NCBI GenBank assembly: GCA_032622095.1
Contig: CP136066.1
Span: 4,119,784 to 4,183,783, forward strand
Length of the DNA: 64,000 bases
Origin: Siphonodentalium dalli
Lineage: Eukaryota; Mollusca; Scaphopoda; Gadilida; Siphonodentaliidae
Direction of reading: 5' to 3'
Shown: piece after piece, positions 1 through 11,431 of the stretch
How positions within the stretch are numbered: the first letter of the stretch is position 1
How the letters are laid out: the number at the start of each line of letters is the position of its first letter
Position numbers and translations under genes: made by a program
Notes under the pieces: model-generated
Told to the model about the DNA's origin: nothing
What the model saw: only the letters and a program-made list of their open reading frames with translations
Database searches by the model: none

Positions 1-662
1 ACAACAGGGGATGGCAATTCACAACATCGTATGCTCTGCCCCAACTACAGCAGACGATATAGCAGACGATATAGCTGGTCTCGATGAAATGCTATCTATC
101 TGTCACGATTACAGTGTGACTTGGAGGTTCAACTTTTCGAGTACGAAAAGTAAGGTTGTTGTTTTTAATGAAAGTGTCCGGCAAAATGAACAGAACAGAA
201 CATGGCTGCTCGGAGGGCATAATCTCAGTGAAGTTACAGAATGTTCTCATCTCGGAATTACCCAAGGAAAATTCAACAATTCAGCCAATCGTTCGGAACA
301 GATATCTCATAACATGAGAAATACATACTTCGCTCTAGCAGGGAAGCCAATGACGAGATCTTGTTCTCCATCCGTAATGGCCAAGTTACTGAAATGTACC
401 GTTCTCCCAAAGCTCTATATGGGAGCGAATTACTTCCCTTAGACAACAAATCTACTCTGCTAACAATCGAACGGTCATTCCGTGTATGTGTGAAACATAT
501 GTAATCTCTTCCAACCAGGACACCAACGACTGTGGCGCTTAGTCTCCTGCGATTGCTTCCAGTCGAGATGGAAATTCATTTGCAGAAACTGTACTTCCTT
601 GAAAAACTCATACACACACCGGTGGGCCACCAGACTCCGTTGATGATATTTCTTTTTCAAGG
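1..662 (+). mobile_element. LINE 3' part, left arm of inverted duplication (part 1)
   Basis: This is the RT catalytic region to C-terminal region of a LINE, reading on the plus strand. It is a near-identical inverted copy of about 8371-9020. The RT frame is open at 11-442 and is then lost: the left arm has three C residues where the right arm has four in the stretch after the VLPK codons, a one-base deletion. The arm runs off the left edge of the window and continues at 7739-7911 after a LINE insertion. The catalytic box is already damaged (TADDIADD instead of YADD), as in the other arm. Confidence 0.9.
646..662 (+). repeat. Target-site duplication, left copy
   Basis: The sequence atatttctttttcaagg here matches atatttcttttcaagg at 7738-7753 apart from one T in the T-run. 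The undisturbed site survives in the other arm at about 8370-8386 (minus strand), with four T residues. This fixes the borders of the 7.1 kb LINE. Confidence 0.92.
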
Positions 663-918
663 ATACTTCCGGTTTGGTGATCTGTACGATATGACAATGT
701 AAACAAAGCTCTTATTTCAAGAAACTTTTTGGATAAATGGAAGGACCTTTTCATATTGGATAATGACTTGGATATAAACTGTTATTCATAGTATATTATG
801 GTATGACTATCAATGTTTAAAAATTCCTTGTGAATTGATATTTGTGCATTCAATATAGGCGTATCGGATTCGCGCTCAAAATCACAATTAGGCGACTAGA
901 AATTAACTATTTGTTACC

Positions 919-1905
919 ATGGCCGATAAAAATGATAGGAAAGGACGAGGAGGCGGTGGAAGGATTTCACAAGATAAAGTAGCTCCAAAGGATAAGACAA
1001 GAAACCCATCCCGTGACCGTTCTAGGAACCCAGAGAAGAAAAGACCGCTTGAAGAAAGTTTCGGTAATGATTCAATGAATGGACAGGATAGTTGTTTACA
1101 GGAACTTATGACTAAAATGAGTGGCATCGAAGAAAAGTTAACGAATCTTGCAACCAAAGCTGACATCGATAAAACTGTAGAAACGGTAGTTTCAGATAAA
1201 TTCGACTTATGGAAAAAAGAGTTTCAGCAAGAAATGAAAGAGGCATTTGGAAAATGGGAAAAACGAGTTGAGGAAGCCGAAATAGAAAATGATAAAATGA
1301 GGGAAGAAATAGACCATTATAAATTTGAAAATGAAACCCTAGTTGAAGATGTTGGAAAACTTAAAAAGGAAGTTAACAACCTGAAAGTGAAAGTTTCAAC
1401 ACACAACACCGATCTCAATAAAATCAGAGCCGATGTTAACAGGGCCGAACAGTACTCCCGAAAAACATGTGTGAGAGTGCTCAACATAAAAGTAACAGGA
1501 GATGACGACGAAACGCTGACCTCCCGTTTTTGTGAAATAGTAAATTCTTCGCAAACCGAGACCAAGATAACACCAGCAGACATTATCGCGGCTCACAGAT
1601 TACCATCTCGTAACAAGGATTTGCCTCCACCGTGTATTATTAAATTCCTCAGAAATGAAGCACGGAATAAGGTATTTGATGCTAGAAAGTCAGTTGTCAA
1701 CAAAACGTCAGTCAAAATCAGAGACGAGCTAACAAAGGACAATATGGATCTCATGAACAGGTTATTTGATCATCGAGCGATCAAATTCGGCTATCACAAG
1801 AATGGACACATATGGGCGAGACTTAATGATGGCAGGAAGATGAAATTCGACATCTACGACAACATCGACGATGTGATTGCTAAAGACACTCACAAAGCTC
1901 GTTAA
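919..1905 (+). CDS. LINE ORF1 protein (L1-type RNA-binding, 328 aa)
   Basis: The ATG sits in a good context (accATGG). Residues 1-60 are basic and rich in R, K, G and S. A long heptad-rich coiled coil follows at about residues 60-165 and should trimerise the protein. Residues about 168-260 resemble the RRM of L1 ORF1p (QYSRKTCVRVLNI, then AAHRLP), and the last 70 residues resemble its C-terminal nucleic-acid-binding domain. Proteins of this type coat the LINE RNA and act as chaperone in the ribonucleoprotein. The frame is intact from ATG to stop. Family assignment rests on architecture and motif resemblance, not on an alignment. Confidence 0.88.
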   Translation: MADKNDRKGRGGGGRISQDKVAPKDKTRNPSRDRSRNPEKKRPLEESFGNDSMNGQDSCLQELMTKMSGIEEKLTNLATKADIDKTVETVVSDKFDLWKKEFQQEMKEAFGKWEKRVEEAEIENDKMREEIDHYKFENETLVEDVGKLKKEVNNLKVKVSTHNTDLNKIRADVNRAEQYSRKTCVRVLNIKVTGDDDETLTSRFCEIVNSSQTETKITPADIIAAHRLPSRNKDLPPPCIIKFLRNEARNKVFDARKSVVNKTSVKIRDELTKDNMDLMNRLFDHRAIKFGYHKNGHIWARLNDGRKMKFDIYDNIDDVIAKDTHKAR

Positions 1906-2448
1906 CTTTATAAACTATTCCCCGTTCTTCAAAAAAGAAATCAATCAAGACATTTCCTAAAGTATTGTAACATATTTTATTTTGGAATTTCAATGTAATG
2001 TTGTTATATACATGTCCATACTCCAATTGTACACACAATATTACTACACATAACTATTATCCTTATTTAATTTGAACAGTTTGCATAAGATAAATCGCGC
2101 TATTATATCATCAAATATAAATATAATAACTTTTAACTATATTACATAGATACCGAGATACACCGTGCCAACTATGAACTATGCGTGGCCTAACTGCAAC
2201 TGAGTTATCAAGGAATATTTGTGACGTCAACGCATTACACGCTTCGCGTAACACGACGCATATATGGTCAGATCGCACGGCGGACATTGCTCAGTCCGAG
2301 ATTACAAGCATAAAACATGCACTCTATAACGTAAACGAACTTCTCGTTTATAATGAACCGTTAACTTTCGGTCTCTCGCGACAGTATTGCGTCATGGAGC
2401 GGGTGCGATACGTTTGGTGATTGGTGATACGTGCACGCTGTCGCTTTT

Positions 2449-3157
2449 ATACGCCCTATTTGAAAAAAGGTCGTATTATGTTATCAGTGTGTCCGTCCGT
2501 CTGTCTATACATCCGTCGTACCGTCTGTCTGTCCGTCTGTTAACATTTTTGGTTTTCGACCAATAACACCAGTTTGGATTATTTGATCTGAACCAAAGTT
2601 GGTATGTGTATTTCCCAGCTAAAGACACAGGCCAAGTTCGAATATGTGTTTCGTCCAATTATTTTTACATGAGTTACGGACCTCTTTCGACTTAGAATTT
2701 GACTATCTGTTAGCATTTTTGGTTTCCGACCGATAACTCCAGTTCGGATTATGTGATCTGAACCAAAGTTTGTATATGTATTTCCCAGATAAAGATACAG
2801 ACCAAGTTTGAATATGCCAATATGGGTTCCGTCCAGTTATTTTTACATGAGTTACGGCCCTTTTTCGACTTAGAATTTGACCAATTTCATAATAATTCGG
2901 TTTCTGATCGATAACTCCAGTTTTGATTATTTGATCTGAACCAAAGCTGCTATGTGTAGTTCCCAGTTAAAACTACAGAACAAGTTCGAATTAGGTTTTG
3001 TCTAATTATTTTTACATGAGTTACGATCATTTTTCGACTAAGAATTTGACCTTATTTTGGCATTGAAATTAGGGGTATATCAGATTTTCTTCAAATGTAA
3101 GCTCAAAGTATTATTTTATTTTGCGGCAGTACAATTCGAAATGGCTAAAGGGCGTAT
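2449..3157. mobile_element. Putative nested non-autonomous element in the LINE spacer
   Basis: The stretch is bounded by inverted atacgccct (2449-2457) and agggcgtat (3149-3157). Inside are a GTCC/GTCT-rich tract (about 2490-2541) and a triplicated unit. No target-site duplication was found, so the borders are provisional; it could instead belong to the LINE family itself. Confidence 0.4.
2551..3055 (+). repeat. Tandem repeat, 3 units of about 157-178 bp
   Basis: Units start at about 2551, 2721 and 2899. Each begins with a form of ggttt(t/c)cgac, followed by gataactccag, gatctgaaccaaag, a tttcccag-like block, then tttttacatgagttacg and gacttagaatttgac. Divergence between units is moderate, so the array is not recent. 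Confidence 0.85.
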
Positions 3158-3440
3158 TTTGCCACGCCCTAGCGATGCTCTTGGTATGTTATGCCTATAT
3201 ACGTGTGTGATTATAATTTAAGGTTCTCTATGTTCTATGTTCTAATTTAAGGTTCTCAATGTTTCTGGAAATATTCCCGATCATATTAACTGGTAGTATG
3301 ATTCTACAATATACTCTACTCTATACTTTATCTTTCAATCTGTCTGCTTTCACTTTTAACCCATCTATATTCTGTTTAATCCTGGTGAATTACAATTTTC
3401 AAGTTTCATGGTCAGTGTCGTATGTCAATTGTTTAAAACT

Positions 3441-6400
3441 ATGTCAATTAAAGTTATGTCAATGAACTGTCAAGGTCTGGGAGATCGCCACAAACGAAGA
3501 GATGTTTTTGAGTACTTAAAAAGTAAAAATGTCGATATATTATGTTTACAAGATACTCATTTTGATACAAAACAGGAAAATTTTATTAGATCAGAATGGG
3601 GTTATGAATGCCATTTTTGCAATTATAACACGTCATCTCGCGGTGTGGCCATATTTTTAAGGAATACTTTTGAAAGTAAAGTTCAAAATGTGAAACGAGA
3701 TAAAAACGGTAACTTTTTAGCGATAGAAGTTATTATTAATGGTACAGAATTTATATTGATAACGGTATATGGGCCCAATTCAGATACTCCAAATTTTTAT
3801 GTTGATTTAAACACATACCTTAAAGAGAAAGATGATGCCAATTACATTATATGTGGTGATTTTAATATTGTGCCAAATCAGGAACTTGATTCATATAACT
3901 ATTTACACGTAAATAATCGAAATGCACGTAAAGTTCTTTTAAAGACAATTGAAGAAAGGAGTTTAATCGACGTTTGGAGATTACTCAATCAGAACATTAA
4001 ACGTTATACGTGGCGAAAAAAGACACCTGTTAAACAAGCCAGACTGGACTATTTTCTTGTGTCGAAACATATTTTATCTTTAATTGACAAAACAGGTATC
4101 GATCCTGGATATCGAACTGACCACTCTATTACCTGGCTGGAAATCAATTTAAACGAGACCAAACGCGGCCGGGGTTACTGGAAATTTAACAATTCTCTAC
4201 TTAAAAATGCAGAATTTATTAAAGAAATAAAATTATGTTATTGAAAAAATTGTAAACCAATATGCCATTAAAACTGAAAATAATGGAGAAAACAATAATT
4301 CTGAAATAAGTGATCAACTGTTTTTTGAAACTCTTTTGATGGAAATAAGAAAAACTACAATCTCATTCAGTGCTAAACTTAATAAACATAGAAACAAAGT
4401 AGAAAGAACTTTGAGGGCTGAAATAGAAAAACAAGAACAACTAAATGAGATGACAACTCAAATGGAAATGCACATTGAACAATGCAAGAAAAAATTGGAA
4501 GAAATTCGTTAACACAAATTAGAAGGTATGTTGGTAAGATCACGAGCGAACTGGCTTAGTGAAGGTGAAAAACCTAGTAAATATTTTTTAAACTTAGAAC
4601 AGAGACATTACATAAACAAAGCGATAAAGATATTAGAAACATCTGATGGAAAAATCGTTTCAAAGCAAGATGATATATTCTTGGAAGCCAGCAAATATTA
4701 CGAACAGTTATACAAAAATAGAAACGAAGTAGTAACAATACAGGATATTAAAAAATTAATTGATCCAGTAAATAAAAACCCGATTTCAAATCATATTTCC
4801 AGTAACGCGGCTAGTCAATTGGAACAGCCTATTACATATTCTGAAACTTTATCTTACTTAAAAACAATGAAAAATAACAAAAGTCCAGGCTCATCTGGGT
4901 TTACGGTTGAATTTTATAAAATGTTTTGGAAAAACATTGGAATCTACTTGATACGTTCTCTAAATTATGGTTTATCCAACGGTAAATTATCGTTGTCACA
5001 GAAACATGGAGTGGTCACTTTGATACCAAAAGACAATAAACCTCGACAATTTTTATCAAACTGGAGACCAATTTCCTTACTAAATGTTAGTTATAAAATT
5101 CTATCTGGTGTGTTGGCCAATCGTCTGAAGACAGTTTTACCGCAAGTTATACACGAAGATCAAAAAGGTTTTATGGCCGGGAGGTACATTGGAGAAAATA
5201 TTAGATTAATTTCAGACGTGATCAATTTTACCAGAGAAAAGAATATTCCAGGCCTTTTGCTTCTTTTAGACTTTGAGAAAGCGTTTGATTCAATTTCTTG
5301 GTCATTCATGTCAAGTGTGCTAAAAAATTTCAAATTCAGTCCAAAATTTATCGGCTATATCCAAACGTTATACAATGGTATCAATTCAAATTTGAATATT
5401 AATGGAAATATATCTCCAGCGTTTTGCACCCAGAGAGGCTGTCGCCAAGGAGATCCAATATCTCCGTATATTTTTTTATTATGTGCAGAAATATTAAGTA
5501 TGTCTGTAAGGAATTGCAAAACTATTAAGGGCATCAAAATTGGTGATGCGGAAATCAAGATAACACAATACGCGGATGACTCAACTTTGCTTTTAGATGG
5601 CGATCCCCTGTCTCTTGACAGTACATTTCAGTTGCTAGAAAGGTTTTGGTCTATTTCAGGTTTAAAGATTAATTATAACAAAACGTTTGCGGTGTGGATT
5701 GGTAGTAAACATGATTGTACTGAAGTCATATGCGATAGATGGAAAATTCAGTGGAATCCAACTTCTTTCAGATTACTAGGCATTACATTCTGTCTGAAGG
5801 AACACAATATGTTTATCAATAATTATGAAACAACTATGGTTAAGATAGACAACATGCTAAATATGTGGTCTAAACGGAACTTAACTCCTCTTGGTCGTAT
5901 TACTGTTATAAAGTCACTGATTTTATCAAAATTATCTTTCCTTTTTCAAACAATTCCTAATCCCAGTGGTGAATTCATTAAATCGTTAACCACAAAACTA
6001 TATAACTTCATTTGGAACAGCAAAGTGGACAGAATCTCCAGGAAACAACTACGAGGGTCATATTCAGTTGGTGGGTGTAAAATGGTTGACATAGTGAATT
6101 TTATGTGTTCAATGAAATTATCTTGGATAAAGAAACTTATTTTTAAAACATGTAACTGGGCGAATATTTTTAACGAAAATAATCAACATCTACCTGAAAG
6201 ATGGTTTCTATCAAATCCAAAACAACTAAGAAACTACATTAAGAATATTTCCGATCCTTTCTGGATAGAAGTAATAGAATCGTGGGCCAAATTTTGCACC
6301 ATAATATCTCCCACAAACCCATCGCAGTGCTACAGCAATATAATTAACGATAACCCAAATATTAGTTTGAATGGAAAAACAATACAATGTAGCGGATTAG

Positions 6401-7236
6401 AAAAGAAGGGCATTTATCTGGTCAACGATATAATAAATGACGATGGAGTTTTACTAACAAGAGATGAATACGAACGAAAAAATCAAATTAAAATAGACTT
6501 TTTATCATATAGCAGAATATTCAGACATGTAAAAAAGTTTCTTAACAGACGCATAGAAAGCGGGCCATTCAAACCTCTACCAAGACCTATTATGCCTTTT
6601 CAATTATTCAGGATATCTAATTTGGAAACGAAAGATACATATAGTATATTTACTAACAACGAAACTATTTCCCACAAATATAAAGACAAATGGTCATCAG
6701 ATCTGATGGAAACAATGGGGGATGATGAGTGGTCAAGAATCTTAGAAAATCCTTTCAAATGTTGCACAAGTACGAAATACCGATGGTTTCAATACCGTAT
6801 TAATACTAGATTTCTGGGAACTAAGTCATTAATGAAAAAAATGAAACAAATTGATAACGATGCATGCACTTTCTGTGGAAGCGAAACTGAAACTATTAAA
6901 CACATATTTTGGGAATGCGTGATAATAAATAAATTATGGCAACAAATACAAAACTGGATATTCAGAAAAACCTCAACGAGAATAAATTTAAATTTATCTA
7001 TGGTTTTGCTTGGACATAAACGCGATATTCCAGAAGACAATCTTCTTATATTCTTATTAATATTAATCAAATTTAATATTTATAGATCAAAAATGATGGG
7101 AAAACTTCCAACAATGGAGAGCATACAACAGGAATTAAAAACATATTATGCCTCAGAAAAACTTGCGTTTTATACTCTATGTCGGTACAAATCATTTAAC
7201 AACCGCTGGTTATCCTGGATCAACCTTGTTACTTGA
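3441..7236 (+). pseudogene. LINE ORF2: AP endonuclease + reverse transcriptase, two lesions
   Basis: Translation most likely starts at ATG 3441 (MSIKVMSMNCQG). The endonuclease (3441-4244) shows MNCQG, LQDTH, YGPN, GDFN, ARLDYF and TDHS; the first acidic residue is D where E is usual. A frameshift near 4235-4244 moves the frame into a charged linker, and a TAA at 4510-4512 interrupts it. The RT frame then runs to 7236 with SNWRPISLL, DFEKAFDSISW, RQGDPISPYIF and QYADDS. The C-terminus has a zinc knuckle, C-x2-C-x7-H-x4-C (CTFCGSETETIKHIFWEC). ORF2 proteins nick DNA and reverse-transcribe their own RNA at the nick. Apart from the two lesions the frame is intact, so this copy is young. Confidence 0.92.
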
Positions 7237-7738
7237 ATAAGCATAAATATGTAAAAGCAATAAACCCATTCCACGCCGCAAAATTAAAGTTAAAATTAAT
7301 TAAACAAAAAATTAAAAATAACTTTAATTTAAATTAAGCACTTTTTAATAAAGATTATTGTAGTACACTACTATTCATATGTAAGAAAAGAAAAGCCAAT
7401 ACCTAAAAAAGCAACCAACTAACCATCAACTGTACCACATATTGACAATACATTAACGCACTGACTCAAACACTACTTAACTATTATGCCACATGACATT
7501 AATTTACAAAACAAACTTGAACTATACATTTTCTCTCTCCCCTCTCTTCTCTCTCACTTTTCATAAAGGGAAACCTCTCCCTAAAAAAAAAAAAAAAAAT
7601 TAAAGATGCTATACTGACATCCCCTCCTTGGCTTTAAAATATGATTGTCCCTGTTTTTTTGTTGATGTCATTTTGTATAATACATGTAATATTATGCTTG
7701 TTTTGATTTCAATAAAAATTATTAAAAAAAAAAAAAAA
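7237..7738 (+). other. LINE 3' UTR and poly-A tail
   Basis: AT-rich 3' UTR with an internal A-run near 7586-7601, an AATAAA at about 7711-7716 and a terminal A-run at about 7724-7738, directly followed by the right target-site duplication. Confidence 0.85.
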
Positions 7739-7753
7739 TATTTCTTTTCAAGG
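7738..7753 (+). repeat. Target-site duplication, right copy
   Basis: Matches 646-662 except for one T; flanks the poly-A end of the Tx1/L1-like LINE. Confidence 0.9.
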
Positions 7754-7911
7754 CACATCAATATCGGCTATTTGGTCGCTCCATGTCAGGATTTATTAAA
7801 GACATTTTCACCTTATTAGAGGAATATCATCTTTTAACATTCCTCGCTGTCTTCATGGACACAGGATTATTCCCATCGAAAAACGAATGGAAGAGACTGG
7901 TTCGCGAGACT
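7754..7911 (+). mobile_element. LINE left arm of inverted duplication (part 2)
   Basis: Continuation of the arm at 1-662 after the LINE insertion. It is the inverse of 8202-8370 and ends abruptly at 7911 inside the ORF2 C-terminal region, at gagact on both arms. Confidence 0.9.
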
Positions 7912-8201
7912 AAATGATCAACTAAATGTATCACTGTGGCCGACCTGCAAGACCAAAACACATGGTATACCTCGTGGTTGTAATCCGTGTCGCACAAACT
8001 GCACATCAGATTATTTTCGTAAGTTGAGTTGTTGAGCAGCTTTGCTATGTGTCTCAGTGGCTTCGAGAATGATCGGTGGGATTTGCACAGATTCCAAATG
8101 TTCCATGTTTGATTGGGATGGGAATGGCAGCACATGAATAGTGAGAGCTCGGCATTGAGCGCAGTCGAACGATACCACGAAGAGTAATAGTTTGTTTCGA
8201 C
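7912..8201. other. Spacer of the inverted duplication
   Basis: These 290 bp separate the two arms and are present only on the minus-strand LINE. They encode its C-terminal knuckle region, so they are the asymmetric centre of the palindrome. Confidence 0.85.
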
Positions 8202-9021
8202 AGTCTCGCGAACCAGTCTCTTCCATTCGTTTTTCGATGGGAATAATCCTGTGTCCATGAAGACAGCGAGGAATGTTAAAAGATGATATTCCTCTAATAA
8301 GGTGAAAATGTCTTTAATAAATCCTGACATGGAGCGACCAAATAGCCGATATTGATGTGCCTTGAAAAGAAATATCATCAACGGAGTCTGGTGGCCCACC
8401 GGTGTGTGTATGAGTTTTTCAAGGAAGTACAGTTTCTGCAAATGAATTTCCATCTCGACTGGAAGCAATCGCAGGAGACTAAGCGCCACAGTCGTTGGTG
8501 TCCTGGTTGGAAGAGATTACATATGTTTCACACATACACGGAATGACCGTTCGATTGTTAGCAGAGTAGATTTGTTGTCTAAGGGAAGTAATTCGCTCCC
8601 ATATAGAGCTTTGGGGAGAACGGTACATTTCAGTAACTTGGCCATTACGGATGGAGAACAAGATCTCGTCATTGGCTTCCCTGCTAGAGCGAAGTATGTA
8701 TTTCTCATGTTATGAGATATCTGTTCCGAACGATTGGCTGAATTGTTGAATTTTCCTTGGGTAATTCCGAGATGAGAACATTCTGTAACTTCACTGAGAT
8801 TATGGCCTCCGAGCAGCCATGTTCTGTTCTGTTCATTTTGCCGGACACTTTCATTAAAAACAACAACCTTACTTTTCGTACTCGAAAAGTTGAACCTCCA
8901 AGTCACACTGTAATCGTGACAGATAGATAGCATTTCATCGAGACCAGCTATATCGTCTGCTATATCGTCTGCTGTAGTTGGGGCAGAGCATACGATGTTG
9001 TGAATTGCCATCCCCTGTTGT
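8202..9021 (-). repeat. Right arm of the LINE inverted repeat (inverse of 1-662 plus 7754-7911)
   Basis: The arm is essentially identical to the left arm; I see a one-base run-length change and little else. It keeps the empty target site of the Tx1/L1-like LINE. The arm reaches at least to the inverse of base 1 (about 9021), so the palindrome probably extends beyond the window. Confidence 0.9.
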
Positions 9022-11129
9022 GCCGCAGTTAGTTTTAGGAGCAAGTCATTCACATACACCAAGTAAAAGAACGGTGAACTGACAGCTCCTTGGCGCGTTC
9101 CTTGTGAGATAGGGAATGGATCCGACACACCGCCATTGTACAGTATTTTGCTGCAGCAATCATTATGTATGTTGCTGATTAATCTAAGAGGTTTACCTCG
9201 AATTCCAAATTGATATAATTTCAACATTAGGCCTGTGTGCCAGACTCGATCGAAAGCCTTCGCCGAGTCCAGGAAACACACAAACGCGCGAGAACCCTTG
9301 TCAGAAGCATATGCCACGGCTTCCTGTAATACGAAAGATGACATCGTGCAGCTGTTATTCTTCTGGAAGCCGCTCTGTTGCTCACTTGGGAAATTGACAC
9401 ATAGAGGACTTTTCCACACGCGGTTCATAATGACTGCTTCAAAAACTTTGTAGATAACTGGTAAGAGCGTTATCGCACGATAGCTGTCAGGCAGGTGTGG
9501 TTCTTTTGGTGACCCCTTATACAAAGGGACAATAAGTCCCGTTTTCATTTCTCGTGGAACGTGTTTAAATTTAAGGATGCCGTTGTAAAGAACACACAAC
9601 AAACGTATGACCGAGTCTGGACTGTATATGAGATGTTCGTTTCATATATTATCTTCACCTACAGACTTGTTAACTTTTAACGCACACACGACAGAACGGA
9701 TGTCCTTGTGTGATATTTGTGCGCACAAATCTACAGATGAAAGATCTGCATTGTCCGAATTGGTAAACGAGTTGACAGTAGATATGACATATTGTTCGAA
9801 AGCTGGCTCATCGTGTGTAGGTTCGCTGTACAACTGTTCAAAGTAGTCCCTCCAGCCAGTAAGTATGTTTGTTGTCTGGTGTTCCAGATCGTCGTAAATT
9901 TTCTGCTCATGCTGACGTGCTGCAGATCAGAATGCACGACGACATGTACCATGTATTATAATGGCTGAGAATAAAGCATTACTTACTTAAGTCACATTCA
10001 GGATTTTTGTAGTTGACATAGGACTCTGACTCAACTAAATGTGGCCTGCCATCCTGGATCCATATGTGTCGACGTGAATTATAATATTTGTGAAGCAGTT
10101 CGAGTTCATCATTCCAGTACGGGTTAAGATAATGAACGTGTCGCCTCCGTGTGGTCGCAAACTCGGAAGCATTTAGCAAAGCGACAACTATGTCTTGGTA
10201 CATATTGGATAGTTCTAATTTACTGGAAATGAAACAGGAGCTCAGAAATGTACATCTAGAGTCCAAGAACAGTTGGAATTTGTTGATATCTAAACGCTTC
10301 CAATTAAAGCGTATTTGAGTGTGGTGTGTCGTGGGAGGAGCAGGGATTTATGGAAATGTAAGATAACATGCCACAGGAACGTGACATGATGTGTTATATT
10401 GTTTATCATCAAATATTTCATATCTTAGAACGACGTCTGTCATGGATGTGGGTATCACGATATGATCTATCAGCGTTGGTGGTCCGGCTCCAGGAAATGG
10501 GAAAAAGGAAAACTTGTCACCACAACACATATTCGAAGTTTTTGTAGAAAATGCCTGTATGTTGTCCAAAAGATTAGTAAAAAGTTTAGATCGGACCGCG
10601 TGACCCGAATGATAATTTTTCTGTCTGGAGTCACCGATGTGTGCATTAAAATCGCCGATGATTAATACGAAACTGTCATCTGCGTACATTCGTGTATAGT
10701 TTTCGAGCGATTGGAGGCAATCTTTAAAATAAGAATAGTCATGATTAGTGCTTGGAAGGTACACCTGTATTATGGTTAGTTGTATGCTTGATGTCATACG
10801 GATTCGGACAGCTATGAAGCGTTGTTCCTCAATTTGGATGTATATACAATGTTTTATAAGGTTCCGGCGTAGAAGCAGTGCCACTCCGTCACGTGTGAAG
10901 GAGCCTCCTGATTTTGTTTCAATCAGTCTGCCAGGTATAGATACATGCAGATAGTCATTAACACATAGGGAATCAAAGTGGTATATATTGTCTATGTCCA
11001 ACCAGTGCTCTGATATACCGATTACGTCGAACTTCTTCGTGTTGATTAACTTCGAATGGTAAGTAGTATTGTTAATTGCACCACTAGCGTTCCAAGTCAG
11101 TATGTTAAGGTCACTCATCATTGAAGCCG

Positions 11130-11426
11130 TTATTCGTCGTGCCTAATGGATCGCGCGTCCATGAGCCGGACCCCATGAGGTAAGAATCCACCAGCTAGTA
11201 ATTTGTCCACGTCGTGTGAGTGTATTATAATACGTGCTGACTGTGTCCCTTGCACTTTACTATTAAACCGTTTTACGAAGGTTGTGACAACGACCCGCTC
11301 CGTGAGGTATGCGTGTATTTTCTCCTGTGTCACAGTTGGTGATATCCTGCCAATAAAGAACTTTCTCGCACGTTTCAATTTCATAACAAGGCAACCGATG
11401 AAACCAACATAATCGTTCTGAATCAC
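11130..11426 (-). pseudogene. LINE ORF1 C-terminal segment
   Basis: A 98-residue frame containing FFIGRISPTVTQEKIHAYL and a GVRLMDARS-like end, in the style of the RRM-like domain that ends ORF1 of many CR1/L2-type elements. It sits directly downstream of the 554-aa ORF1 frame and upstream of ORF2, so it is probably the ORF1 C-terminus split off by a frameshift near 11426-11432. Confidence 0.65.
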
Positions 11427-11431
11427 TGGGT

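Larger units (their letters stand above)
1906..3440 (+). other. Long inter-ORF spacer of the Tx1/L1-like LINE
   Basis: About 1.5 kb separates ORF1 from ORF2, far more than the usual L1 spacer. It is AT-rich to about 2120 and then carries what looks like a foreign insertion (about 2449-3157) with a pyrimidine-rich microsatellite and three tandem units. No coding frame in it looks real. Confidence 0.6.
663..7737 (+). mobile_element. Tx1/L1-like LINE, nearly full length
   Basis: Seen: 5' UTR of about 250 bp, ORF1 (919-1905), an unusually long spacer, ORF2 with endonuclease, RT and terminal zinc knuckle (3441-7236), a 3' UTR with AATAAA and an A-tail at 7724-7738, and a 16-17 bp target-site duplication. 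The RT motifs DFEKAFDSISW and QYADDSTLLL and the ORF1 architecture fit the L1/Tx1 group. It is inserted inside an older LINE arm and is therefore younger than both that LINE and the inverted duplication. ORF2 has one frameshift and one stop, so it is probably immobile in this copy. Family assignment within L1/Tx1 is inference. Confidence 0.92.
7827..11121 (-). pseudogene. LINE ORF2: endonuclease + RT, multiply broken
   Basis: The endonuclease starts at ATG 11121 (MMSDLNILTWNASG) and shows GISEHW, GDFNAHIG and IDHIVIP, but the last catalytic motif reads SCHVPV instead of SDHxPV. A linker follows in other frames (10266-9979, 9833-9642). The RT lies at 9602-8517 with AKAFDRVWH and GTRQGAVSSPFF; the catalytic box reads TADDIADD because a 12 bp unit is duplicated and the tyrosine is lost. 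A further frameshift leads to 8489-7912 with the knuckle CSLCDTDYNHEVYHVFWSC. At least four frame breaks and two damaged active sites make this inactive. Confidence 0.88.
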
